Shown here in pieces: positions 42,431 through 50,064 of a DNA stretch of 64,000 bases. The stretch spans positions 930,001 to 994,000 of the forward strand of contig CAVQLK010000006.1 of NCBI GenBank assembly GCA_963713355.1, written 5' to 3'. The translations under genes and the position numbers were made by a program. The notes beneath the pieces were generated by a model. The model was not told the origin of the DNA. It did no database searches and saw nothing but the letters and a program-made list of their open reading frames with translations. Positions within the stretch are counted from its first letter, which is position 1. Each line of letters opens with the position of its first letter. This DNA comes from FEN-1219 sp963713355 (GTDB lineage: Bacteria; Pseudomonadota; Gammaproteobacteria; Steroidobacterales; Rariloculaceae).

Positions 42431-44740
42431 GTGCCGGGGCGCGGCGCCCATCAGTCGATCTGCGCGGCCGTGCTTTGTTTCGCGGCGGCCGGCGCGTCGG
42501 CTCAGAACAACGCGGTGCTCCAGGATCCGGGCCAGAAGACCGTGCGAGTCGTGCGCACGACGGTGGCGCCCGTCATCGACGGCGATCTGAGCGACGCCGC
42601 GTGGGCGGCGGCCGCCGTAGTCGACGACTTGCATCAGGTCACGCCCGTCGAGTACGCCGAGCCCGACGAGCGCACCGAGGTGCTGATCCTGTACGACGAC
42701 GACGCGCTCTACGTCGCGGCCCGGCTGTACGACACGGACCCCGAGCTGATCACGGCGCGCAACATGCGCCAGAACGACAACTTGGGCCAGGACGACCGCT
42801 TCTACGTCACGATCGATCCGTTCAACGACCGGCGCAGCGGATATTTCTTCGGCCTGAACCCGAACGGCGTGCGCGCCGACGGCTTGTATCGCAACGTCAC
42901 GGAGTTCTATAGCGAATGGGATTCGATCTTCGACGCCGCGGCAGGGCGTTTCGACGGCGGCTGGACGGCCGAGATCGAGATTCCTTACAAGTCGATCTCG
43001 TTCGATCCGACGACGGATACCTGGGGACTCAACTTCTCGCGGACCGTCGTGCGCAAGAACGAGGTCCTCGCTTGGGTCTCGCGCAACCGCGCTTACAATC
43101 CGGCGGTCTCGGGTCTCGCGGTCGGTTTCGAGGGGCTCGAGCAGGGCATCGGGCTCGAGATCGTGCCGTCGCTCGCCGTCAGCGACCGCAAGAATTTCCT
43201 GACCGGCGAGACGGACTCCGAGACGAAGCCGTCGCTCGATCTCGCGTACCGCATCACGCCGCAGCTGAACGGCTCACTGACGATCAACACGGACTTCTCC
43301 GTGACCGAGGTCGACGATCGGCAGGTCAATCTGTCGCGTCTAGGGCTCTTCTTCCCCGAGAAGCGGGATTTCTTCCTGCGCGAGGCCGACATCTTCGAGT
43401 ACGGCGGCATCGGCGGTCAGCGCCAGTCGCAGATACCCGGTCTCAACACGCTGGCGCAGAACGGCCGCCCGTTCTTCTCGCGGCGCATTGGGCTCAGCAA
43501 CACAGGTCAAGTCGTCGATCTCGAGTACGGCGGCAAGCTTTCGGGGCGCGTCGGTAGCTGGGAGGTCGGCGGGTTGTCGGTGCGCCAGGACGCACACTCC
43601 ATCACGGTGCTGCCTGGTCGCGAGCCCGTCGGTGCCGACTGCACGGATTTGCCGTCGGCGTCCGCGCGATCGTGCGTGATTCCGGCCGACACGCTGTCCG
43701 TCGCGCGCGCGAAGCTCGGCGTGCTCGAGGAATCGAGCATCGGCGTCATCACGACCTACGGCAGCCCGACGTCCGCGCTCGACAACTCGCTCGCAGGCGT
43801 GGACTTCCAGTATCGAAACTCGCGGTTTCCGGGCAGCCGCGCGCTCGAGGGCGAGCTGTTCTACCAGCAGAGCGACACCGACGGGTTCAACGGTGATGAA
43901 ACGGCCTATGGAGCCAGCGTGCGGTTCCCGAGCTCGCAGGGCGTGCGCGGCATTCTGCAATATCGGCAGTACGGCGAGCAGTTCAATCCCGCGCTCGGCT
44001 TCCTCGACAGCGCCGGTATCAGCGACGCCTTCTTCAACGTCGGCTACATGCTGCGGCCGAGCGAAGGCAATCTCGAATCGTGGCTGCTGAACTTCGACTA
44101 CCAGCGCATCGAGTATCTGCAGGGCGGCGGGCTCAAGACGGAAGCGTTCTTCCTCCGGCCGCTCACGTTGGCGAACCGCACCAACGACACGATGACGCTG
44201 GCAGTCAGCGACTTCACGGAGCGGCTCGTCGAGCCGTTCCAGATCTATCCCGGCGTCATCGTGCCCGTCGGCACCTACGACGCCGACAGTCGCGGCATCC
44301 AAGCCGGCACGGGCGGCCACCGCAAGCTTGCGGCCTTCATGCGCGTCGTCGAGTATCCCGACGGCAAATTTTACGGGGGCAAACGCTCCGATCGTTTCGC
44401 GGAGCTCACGTGGCGGCCGTCGGCGTTTTTCCGCGGCAGCTTGAGCTACGACTTCAGCGACGTCGAGCTGCCGGTGCAAAACGGCTCGTTCGAGGTGCGG
44501 CTCGTCCGCGTGGGATTCGACTTCGCCTTCTCGCCGACGATATCCTGGGTGAACCTGATTCAGTACGACAACGTCAGCGAGGTCGCCGGCATCAACATGC
44601 GCCTGCACTGGATACCGGAAGCCGGCCGCGAGGTGTTCTTCGTGATCAATCACAACGTCGAGGACATCGATCGCGACAACAGCTTTCACTCGGCGTTCTC
44701 CGACGCGACGGCGAAGGTCAGCTACACCTTTCGCTTCTAG
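42431..44740 (+). CDS. DUF5916 outer-membrane protein with N-terminal carbohydrate-binding-like (CBM9) domain
   Basis: About 769 residues. The frame is open from TTG 42407, which overlaps the previous stop; GTG at 42431 gives a better signal peptide (SICAAVLCFAAAGASAQ) and is chosen. A CBM9-like domain (VIDGDLSDAAWAAAAVVDDL, LYDDDALYVAARLYDTD, FFGLNPNGVRADGLY, GGWTAEIEIPYKSISF) is followed by DUF5916 with TPQLNGSLTINTDFSVTEVD, LFFPEKRDFFLREADIFEYG and many amphipathic beta-strands to the final VSYTFRF. The end in an aromatic residue and strand pattern indicate an outer-membrane barrel. A role in uptake or release of a large molecule is suggested by the fold, not shown. Confidence 0.85.
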   Translation: MPGRGAHQSICAAVLCFAAAGASAQNNAVLQDPGQKTVRVVRTTVAPVIDGDLSDAAWAAAAVVDDLHQVTPVEYAEPDERTEVLILYDDDALYVAARLYDTDPELITARNMRQNDNLGQDDRFYVTIDPFNDRRSGYFFGLNPNGVRADGLYRNVTEFYSEWDSIFDAAAGRFDGGWTAEIEIPYKSISFDPTTDTWGLNFSRTVVRKNEVLAWVSRNRAYNPAVSGLAVGFEGLEQGIGLEIVPSLAVSDRKNFLTGETDSETKPSLDLAYRITPQLNGSLTINTDFSVTEVDDRQVNLSRLGLFFPEKRDFFLREADIFEYGGIGGQRQSQIPGLNTLAQNGRPFFSRRIGLSNTGQVVDLEYGGKLSGRVGSWEVGGLSVRQDAHSITVLPGREPVGADCTDLPSASARSCVIPADTLSVARAKLGVLEESSIGVITTYGSPTSALDNSLAGVDFQYRNSRFPGSRALEGELFYQQSDTDGFNGDETAYGASVRFPSSQGVRGILQYRQYGEQFNPALGFLDSAGISDAFFNVGYMLRPSEGNLESWLLNFDYQRIEYLQGGGLKTEAFFLRPLTLANRTNDTMTLAVSDFTERLVEPFQIYPGVIVPVGTYDADSRGIQAGTGGHRKLAAFMRVVEYPDGKFYGGKRSDRFAELTWRPSAFFRGSLSYDFSDVELPVQNGSFEVRLVRVGFDFAFSPTISWVNLIQYDNVSEVAGINMRLHWIPEAGREVFFVINHNVEDIDRDNSFHSAFSDATAKVSYTFRF

Positions 44741-44745
44741 AGCCG

Positions 44746-44955
44746 ATGAAAGCGCCCGACGAAGTGCTGCCCGACGTGCGCGACGGCCTGACGCGCGAGG
44801 AGCGCATCGTCTTGTACGTGCTACATGAGACGCAGAAGGAGCGCGGCGGCCGCAATGTGCCGACGGCGATGCTCTGGGGCCGCGTCTGCGAGCACTTCTA
44901 CATCAGTCCCGAGGATCTATCGGCCATGCTTGCGCGCCTCGGCGCACGCAAGTAG
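44746..44955 (+). CDS. Small conserved-looking hypothetical protein
   Basis: 69 residues starting MKAPDEVLPDVRDGLTREER, 5 bases after the DUF5916 stop, with a compact helical make-up (VLYVLHETQKERGGRNVPTA, LWGRVCEHFYISPEDLSAML). It has the look of a small winged-helix or DNA-binding-like fold. I recognise no named family. The tight spacing suggests co-transcription with the upstream gene. Confidence 0.55.
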   Translation: MKAPDEVLPDVRDGLTREERIVLYVLHETQKERGGRNVPTAMLWGRVCEHFYISPEDLSAMLARLGARK

Positions 44956-44971
44956 CGACGCGACGCGGCGG

Positions 44972-45889
44972 TTACTCGCCGAAGCCTTTCGATTCCACGT
45001 CCCAAGTCGGCAGCGTGCACAGCGAGCAGTCGTCGCCGACGAACATCTTCGCTGCGTCGGCGTTCTTCTTGAAGGTCCAGCGCAGCCAGTTTGCCGCGAC
45101 GTTCGCGTACTCGCCGCCGCCGGGATGGAACACCGTCGCCGTGTGGCCGGCGTTCGCGCGCGCGCCGTAGAACGCCGGCACGTGCGTGATGGCTTCGTAG
45201 GTCGCATGCGATGCGGCCGTCATGAAGTCGCGCTCGGCGCCGTTGATCAGCAGCACCGGTCCGTGCACGTCCTTGAGCGCTTCCGTGCTCGGGAACGCTC
45301 CTGCCGGCGCGTTCGGATTCGGCGGTTGGACGCCCGAGTTGAACACGCCGATCGTGTCGACTCGCGGGTCGGCGCCCAAGCTGATCGAGAGGAAGCCGCC
45401 GCAGGATTGGCCCATCACGGCGACCTGGCTCGTGTCGATCTTGCCGCGCAGCGGCGAGCCGTCGCGGCCGTTCTCGGCGAACGCCCAATCGATGCCGGCG
45501 CGCAAATCGTCGGCCGTCGCCCGGGGGCGCGGCTGAGCTTCCTGAGGAGCAGTGCCGAGCACGATGAAGCCGTGCGACGCGATCGTCGACAGGAAGCCGC
45601 CGTAGCGTGCGGTGTCGATCGCGCAGCCGCCGTTGCCCCAGACGAGGACGGGCAGCGTGTCGCGCGACGGGAACGCGTCGAGGCTGGTCGGATGAAAGGC
45701 CATGAGGCCCGCGTTGCCGAACGCCGGACCGGATGTCACCTGATAGGGCCCTGGCACCGCCAGCGGAGCGCCTTCGACGGGCAGCGTCGTGTTGATCTGC
45801 TCCATCGTGATGCCGGGCGGTTGTGCGAACGCTGCGCCGGTCAGCACGAGCAACGCCGAAACCGAGCAAGCCTTGGATGTCTTGGACAT
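44972..45889 (-). CDS. Exported alpha/beta hydrolase (polyester hydrolase/cutinase-like)
   Basis: 305 residues with signal peptide (ACSVSALLVLTGAAFAQ). Hydrolase core: VLVWGNGGCAIDTARYGG (oxyanion), FIVLGTAPQ, and the nucleophile elbow VAVMGQSCGGFLSISLGAD with Ser in GQSCGG, then VLLINGAERDFMTA (acid) and a His in ANAGHTATVFHPGGGE. This arrangement matches dienelactone-hydrolase-like and cutinase/PET-hydrolase-type secreted enzymes. Several cysteines near the C-terminus (DDCSLCTLP) may form a disulfide. The substrate is unknown. It is convergent with the small gene at 44746 (16-base gap). Confidence 0.78.
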   Translation of the reverse strand: MSKTSKACSVSALLVLTGAAFAQPPGITMEQINTTLPVEGAPLAVPGPYQVTSGPAFGNAGLMAFHPTSLDAFPSRDTLPVLVWGNGGCAIDTARYGGFLSTIASHGFIVLGTAPQEAQPRPRATADDLRAGIDWAFAENGRDGSPLRGKIDTSQVAVMGQSCGGFLSISLGADPRVDTIGVFNSGVQPPNPNAPAGAFPSTEALKDVHGPVLLINGAERDFMTAASHATYEAITHVPAFYGARANAGHTATVFHPGGGEYANVAANWLRWTFKKNADAAKMFVGDDCSLCTLPTWDVESKGFGE

Positions 45890-46059
45890 GGTGCCTCTCC
45901 CCAGTCGAATCGCTGTGGCCTCGATCGTCCCCCAAGCGGCGCCGCCGCCGCAAGGCGGAAATAGAAATCTCACGGCGCGCGCCATTGCGTGACAGCCCGG
46001 GTCGACGGGGTATAGATTCGCGAGGCGACGACGCGGTCGCGATGGCGGGGAGTAGGCTC

Positions 46060-46707
46060 ATGCGGGTTCGATCGTTGGCACCGTTGCTCGTCGGCGTTTC
46101 GTTGGTCGCGCACGCGCAGACTCAACCGCCGCTGCCGCCCGATATCCATCCCGTCACGCTGTCGAGGTTGCCGCCCGTGACTCCGGAGGATCTCGACGAC
46201 GAGGCGCGGCGCCTGTTCAACGAGCGCGAAAACTTCACGGCGGGCCCGGGCCCGACTCACGTCACCGTCTACATTCCGCGCGAGCGCAGCCTCGGTATCC
46301 CAACAGGCGAGAACAGCCCCGTCGGCCCGCGCCTGTTTCAGCTCGCGGTGTTGATCGCGGCGCGCGAGATCGACCAGCAATACGAATGGTCGGCCCACGA
46401 GCCGGCGGGCCTGCGACAAGGGCTCGAGCAATCAGTCATCGACGTCGTGAAGTACGACCGTCCCGTCACCGGCCTCGCCGAGAAGGACGCGGCGCTCATC
46501 ACGTTCGGCCGTACTCTGCTGCGCGACAACAAGGTCAGCAGCGAGATCTGGGCCGACATGGTGCGGCTCTTCGGGCGCCAGCACACGATCGATCTGCTCG
46601 GGATCATGGGCGACTACATACGGGTCGGCATCATGTTGAACGCCGTGAATCAGCAGCAGCCGCCGTCACGCCCCGCGCTGTTGCCGCCGCTCGAGCGTGG
46701 GCGCTAA
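46060..46707 (+). CDS. Exported carboxymuconolactone decarboxylase (AhpD-like) family protein
   Basis: 215 residues from the ATG at 46060, with a signal peptide (SLAPLLVGVSLVAHAQ). The core resembles the CMD/AhpD fold: LFQLAVLIAAREIDQQYEWS, AHEPAGLRQGLEQSVIDVVK, LITFGRTLLRDNKVSSEIW, and QHTIDLLGIMGDYIRVGIML. The CxxC redox motif of AhpD is absent, and the pattern YEWSAHEPAAL is that of the larger CMD group often seen with aromatic catabolism genes. A periplasmic copy is atypical; the reaction is unknown. A gene fragment follows within 30 bases. Confidence 0.8.
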   Translation: MRVRSLAPLLVGVSLVAHAQTQPPLPPDIHPVTLSRLPPVTPEDLDDEARRLFNERENFTAGPGPTHVTVYIPRERSLGIPTGENSPVGPRLFQLAVLIAAREIDQQYEWSAHEPAGLRQGLEQSVIDVVKYDRPVTGLAEKDAALITFGRTLLRDNKVSSEIWADMVRLFGRQHTIDLLGIMGDYIRVGIMLNAVNQQQPPSRPALLPPLERGR

Positions 46708-46736
46708 CGCGCGATAGCCCGCTCGTCGTGTCCAGA

Positions 46737-46845
46737 TTGGCCGGCATTGCTGCCGGGCAGAACGTGTTGATCCGCGGCGCTTCAGGCAGCGTCGGTAGCG
46801 CGGCCGTGCAGCTCGCCAAACACGTCGGCGCGCGTGTGACGGGCT
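46737..46845 (+). pseudogene. Fragment of a zinc-type/quinone oxidoreductase (MDR superfamily)
   Basis: In one frame the plus strand reads LAGIAAGQNVLIRGASGSVG and then SAAVQLAKHVGARVTG, the NADP-binding Rossmann motif of medium-chain dehydrogenases (A-x-G-Q-x-V-L-I-x-G-A-S-G-x-V-G-x-A-A-x-Q-L-A-K). Only about 36 codons are left, without start, and the match ends where the convergent 46855 gene begins. This looks like a remnant left by a deletion. Confidence 0.65.
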
Positions 46846-46854
46846 TCGAGACCC

Positions 46855-47940
46855 TCAGGGGAGGGAGTTGCGCGGGCTCCGCTCGTCCTCGACGCAGTCG
46901 TAGGGCAGGAACTCGAGCGACGGTTGCCAGCGGAACGTCACGTAGTTCTCGTAAGTCACGGGCTCCGTGAACGCGCCGGGATCGGTGGCCGTGAAGTCGT
47001 ACTGCACCGTCGCGCCGCCGTCGCGCGGCGTGAAGCGCTCGACGATGCGCATCGCGCGCGTCTGCGGCACGCCGACGAGGCCGTAGAGCTCGAAGTACGG
47101 CCAGTCGATGTGCGTCGTCGTGACCTCGAGCGTTGCGCCGTCCCAGCGTCCGGCCGAGTAGCCGAGCGGCGTGTACGGCTGATCGGCGCCCGGCGCGCGG
47201 CCGTCCATGTGAATGAGGCGGTCGATCTCGAACCATTCGTTCTGCAGCACGAGATCGGCGCCGCGCTCGACGAAGCGAACCGCGTATGGCCCGCTGCGCA
47301 ACATCACGCGCGGCATCCCCGGCGAGATGCAGCCGAGCACGGGATCGTCGACGACCTCGTCGTAGGCGGCTTTGCCCTCGCGCGCGGTTGGCGTCAACGG
47401 CGGATTGCGGACCCACTCGGGCGCGCGCCCTTCGCGCGTCGGCACGAGCACCTTGCCGAGGAAGCCGCTGTCCGTGGCCGGCGCCGACGTCGTGCGCGGG
47501 AACGTGACGTCGGTGCCGACGGCACGCGCATCCGGCCAGCGCGCAGGCACGTTGCCGCGCAGCAAAATCTCGCGGCCGTCCTCGACGAGCAAATTCGTCA
47601 CGTACATGCGCCGCGCCGTGCGCGTCGACGGGTTACCGGCGAACGACACGACGTCGCCGACCTCGAGCAGATCGCGCGGCAGACCGGCGCGATCGAGCCG
47701 CGTCAGGTCCGCGCTCTCGATGTCCCATACCTGGTCGCTGCCGTCGATGGCCTTCGTGCTGACCTCGAAGCGGACGTGCGGATTGCGCCAGATCACGCTG
47801 ACGACCTCGCCGCGCGCCTCGACGATCGTGCCGGCGTCGTACTCGGCCGTCGAGTGATGCGCCGAGAGCGACGAGCCGAAGAGACCGGCGGCGATCGCGG
47901 TTAGCAGGCTGGCAAGCCGCGGCGTTGGCCCGTAATGCAT
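46855..47940 (-). CDS. DUF6152 fused to MDGR/GRWEG-core exported protein (third paralogue)
   Basis: 361 residues with signal peptide (LASLLTAIAAGLFGSSLSA). The N-terminal 100 residues are DUF6152: HHSTAEYDAGTIVEARGEVV, SVIWRNPHVRFEVSTKAIDG and DLLEVGDVVSFAGNPS. The rest holds the core also seen at 25495 and 32393: LIHMDGRAPGAD, YSAGRWDGATLEVTTTHIDW, AMRIVERFTPRDGG, TDPGAFTEPVTYENY and a final VEDERSPRNSLP. The fusion links DUF6152 with this family. Both parts are periplasmic and lack known catalytic residues. It is the last leftward gene before the MDR fragment. Confidence 0.75.
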   Translation of the reverse strand: MHYGPTPRLASLLTAIAAGLFGSSLSAHHSTAEYDAGTIVEARGEVVSVIWRNPHVRFEVSTKAIDGSDQVWDIESADLTRLDRAGLPRDLLEVGDVVSFAGNPSTRTARRMYVTNLLVEDGREILLRGNVPARWPDARAVGTDVTFPRTTSAPATDSGFLGKVLVPTREGRAPEWVRNPPLTPTAREGKAAYDEVVDDPVLGCISPGMPRVMLRSGPYAVRFVERGADLVLQNEWFEIDRLIHMDGRAPGADQPYTPLGYSAGRWDGATLEVTTTHIDWPYFELYGLVGVPQTRAMRIVERFTPRDGGATVQYDFTATDPGAFTEPVTYENYVTFRWQPSLEFLPYDCVEDERSPRNSLP

Positions 47941-47980
47941 GCGCGTTTCCCCCGCACGCCCGTGACCAGCCGATTCTAGC

Positions 47981-48373
47981 TCAGAGCGACGGCGTAACGG
48001 TCGATACCTCGGTACGCTCCAGGCGCGTCTGGCATTCGATGCACAGCGTGGCTTGGGGCAGGGCTTCGAGCCGGGCAGCCGCGATATCCTCGCCGCAGCG
48101 CTCGCAGCGGCCATACCCGCCGCGCTTCAGCCGCGCCAGCGCGTCCTGAATCGCCTTGAGCTCCTGAGCGTCGCGATCGATCTCGGCGAGATTCAAGTGG
48201 ATGAGGACGTCCGCCGTCGCCGCGTCTTCGGCATCGCCGGTGCCTTGGACGAGGTCCGAATACCGTTGCTCGCCATGCTTGTCGAGCTCGCGCCGAATGT
48301 CGGTCCATACCTCTTTGTAGCGCTGGCGCAAATGGGCCTCGATTCGTTGACCCTCTGGCGACGCTGCGTTCAT
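47981..48373 (-). CDS. TraR/DksA-family zinc-finger protein
   Basis: 130 residues from the ATG complementary to 48371-48373. An N-terminal coiled-coil (LRQRYKEVWTDIRRELDKHG, DRDAQELKAIQDALARLKRG) is followed by the C4 zinc finger YGRCERCGEDIAAARLEALP and ATLCIECQTRLER, the DksA/TraR hallmark. These bind the RNA polymerase secondary channel. The coiled-coil tip carries DAEDAATADVL, the acidic tip segment. It is shorter than DksA (about 151), in the range of YbiI/TraR-like paralogues. A divergent gene starts 161 bases away. Confidence 0.85.
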   Translation of the reverse strand: MNAASPEGQRIEAHLRQRYKEVWTDIRRELDKHGEQRYSDLVQGTGDAEDAATADVLIHLNLAEIDRDAQELKAIQDALARLKRGGYGRCERCGEDIAAARLEALPQATLCIECQTRLERTEVSTVTPSL

Positions 48374-48534
48374 AGCCTCTCCTTTTGCTTCGTGGCGCGC
48401 TCCATGCGCGCGTTCCTGCTTGCAAGTCACGTGCCGCGAGTCGAATAGCGTGCATGACGCGGCGCCGATCCGTATATTCGACTGCAGGCCGCCACGAAAT
48501 CGGCGCCGCAACAACACCGGAGGGGAAGCACGCC

Positions 48535-49380
48535 ATGTGCGATCAAGATCACTTTGAAGAAGACCGGAAGAAATACTCGCGTCGCGACGTCGGCACGCTG
48601 GCCGCGGCCGTCGGCATAGCGGCGATCCTGCCGCGCTCCGCATTTGCCGTCGACGTCAAGGAAAGCGACGTCACGATCAGAACGCCGGACGGCGAGTGCG
48701 ACGCCTACTTCGTCGCGCCGACGTCGGGGGCTCACGCGGCCGTGCTCGTCTGGCCCGACATCTTCGGTCTGCGTCCCGCGATGCGGCAGATGGGCAAGCG
48801 TTTGGCCGAGGACGGTTACAGCGTGCTCGTCGTGAATCCGTTCTATCGCCAACAGAAAGCGCCCACGGCGCCGCAGGGCGCAGCGACGCCGATTCAACAA
48901 GTGCTGCCCATGATGCAAGCGCTGAACGCGACGACGCACACGACGGATGCCAAGGCGTTCATCGCGTGGCTCGATGCGCGCTCCGAGGTCGACAAAGACA
49001 AGAAGATCGGCACGATCGGCTATTGCATGGGTGGCCCGATCGTCTTTCGCACGGCCGCGGCCGTACCGAATCGCGTGGGTGCCGTCGGCTCGTTCCACGG
49101 CGGGCAATTGACCACGATGAACCCGGACAGCCCGCATTTGTTGGTCCCGCAAACGAAGGCGCAGTACTTGATCGCAGTCGCCGAGAACGACGACATGCGC
49201 GACCCGAACTCGAAGACGATCCTCAAAGACGCGTTTGCTGCGGCGAAGCTCGAGGCCGAGGTCGAGGTCTACAAGGCCGCGCACGGCTGGTGCCCGCCCG
49301 ACACGACAGTCTACGACCGCGAGGAGTCGGAGCGCGCCTGGAGCCGCATGCTGGCGATGTTCGAGAAGGCGCTCGCCTAA
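48535..49380 (+). CDS. Tat-exported dienelactone hydrolase-family protein
   Basis: 281 residues; ATG at 48535 with GGAGGGGAAG upstream. The N-terminus has a twin-arginine signal (KYSRRDVGTLAAAVGIAA). The core shows AHAAVLVWPDIFGLRPAMRQ, YSVLVVNPFYRQQKAP, and the nucleophile elbow IGTIGYCMGGPIVF with Cys164, the Cys nucleophile of true dienelactone hydrolases, then YLIAVAENDDMRDP (acid) and KAAHGWCPPD (base His). Possible role: opening of dienelactone or related lactones in the periplasm. Good start and no shift. Confidence 0.85.
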   Translation: MCDQDHFEEDRKKYSRRDVGTLAAAVGIAAILPRSAFAVDVKESDVTIRTPDGECDAYFVAPTSGAHAAVLVWPDIFGLRPAMRQMGKRLAEDGYSVLVVNPFYRQQKAPTAPQGAATPIQQVLPMMQALNATTHTTDAKAFIAWLDARSEVDKDKKIGTIGYCMGGPIVFRTAAAVPNRVGAVGSFHGGQLTTMNPDSPHLLVPQTKAQYLIAVAENDDMRDPNSKTILKDAFAAAKLEAEVEVYKAAHGWCPPDTTVYDREESERAWSRMLAMFEKALA

Positions 49381-49398
49381 CTTGCCAACGTCGTAGCC

Positions 49399-50061
49399 AT
49401 GGGCAAACGGACGCAGTTGATCACACCGCGCGTCTCCGAATACGTGCTGCGGTCGTCGCGCGAGCCAGACGTGCTTGCGCGTTTGCGGCAGGCGACGGTC
49501 TCCGTGCCGCACAACGAGATGCAGATCGGCGCCGATCAAGGTCAGCTGCTCGCGTTGCTCGTGAAGTCGATCGGCGCGCGCCGCTGCATCGAGATCGGAA
49601 CGTACACGGGCTACTCTGCGCTCGCCGTCGCGCTCGCGTTGCCGGCTGACGGTTTGGTCGTCGCGTGCGACGTCAGCGAGGAGTGGACGAGCATCGGGCG
49701 ACCGTTCTGGCGCGAAGCCGGCGTCGAGTCGCGCATCGATCTACGAATAAAGCCGGGGCTCGAGACGCTCGACGAGCTGCTCGCGGACGGCGGTCGAGGC
49801 ACGTTCGACTTCGCGTTCCTCGACGCCGACAAGACAAGCTACGCCGCCTACTACGAGAAGCTGCTCGAGTTGCTGCGCGTGGGCGGGTTGATCGCCGTCG
49901 ACAATACCCTGGCGCTCGCCGGCGAGCCGATCATCGATCTACAAACGGGCAGCGCGAAGGCGCTGCGCGCGCTCAACGAATCCTTGCGCGGCGACGAGCG
50001 CGTCGACGTGGCGATGTTGACGATCGGCGAAGGCCTGACGTTGCTGCGCAAGCGCGAATAG
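49399..50061 (+). CDS. SAM-dependent O-methyltransferase (caffeoyl-CoA OMT type)
   Basis: 220 residues, 18 bases after the hydrolase stop. Family motifs: an N-terminal helix with LITPRVSEYVLRSSREPDVL, QIGADQGQLLALLVKSIGAR, motif I CIEIGTYTGYSALAVALALP, the divalent-metal site FDFAFLDADKTSYAAYYEKL (DADK), GGLIAVDNTLALAGEP (Asp-Asn) and a final RVDVAMLTIGEGLTLLRK. This is the small metal-dependent O-methyltransferase family acting on catechol-type hydroxyls. Cytoplasmic. It is convergent with the M2 peptidase (3-base gap). Confidence 0.9.
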   Translation: MGKRTQLITPRVSEYVLRSSREPDVLARLRQATVSVPHNEMQIGADQGQLLALLVKSIGARRCIEIGTYTGYSALAVALALPADGLVVACDVSEEWTSIGRPFWREAGVESRIDLRIKPGLETLDELLADGGRGTFDFAFLDADKTSYAAYYEKLLELLRVGGLIAVDNTLALAGEPIIDLQTGSAKALRALNESLRGDERVDVAMLTIGEGLTLLRKRE

Positions 50062-50064
50062 CGA

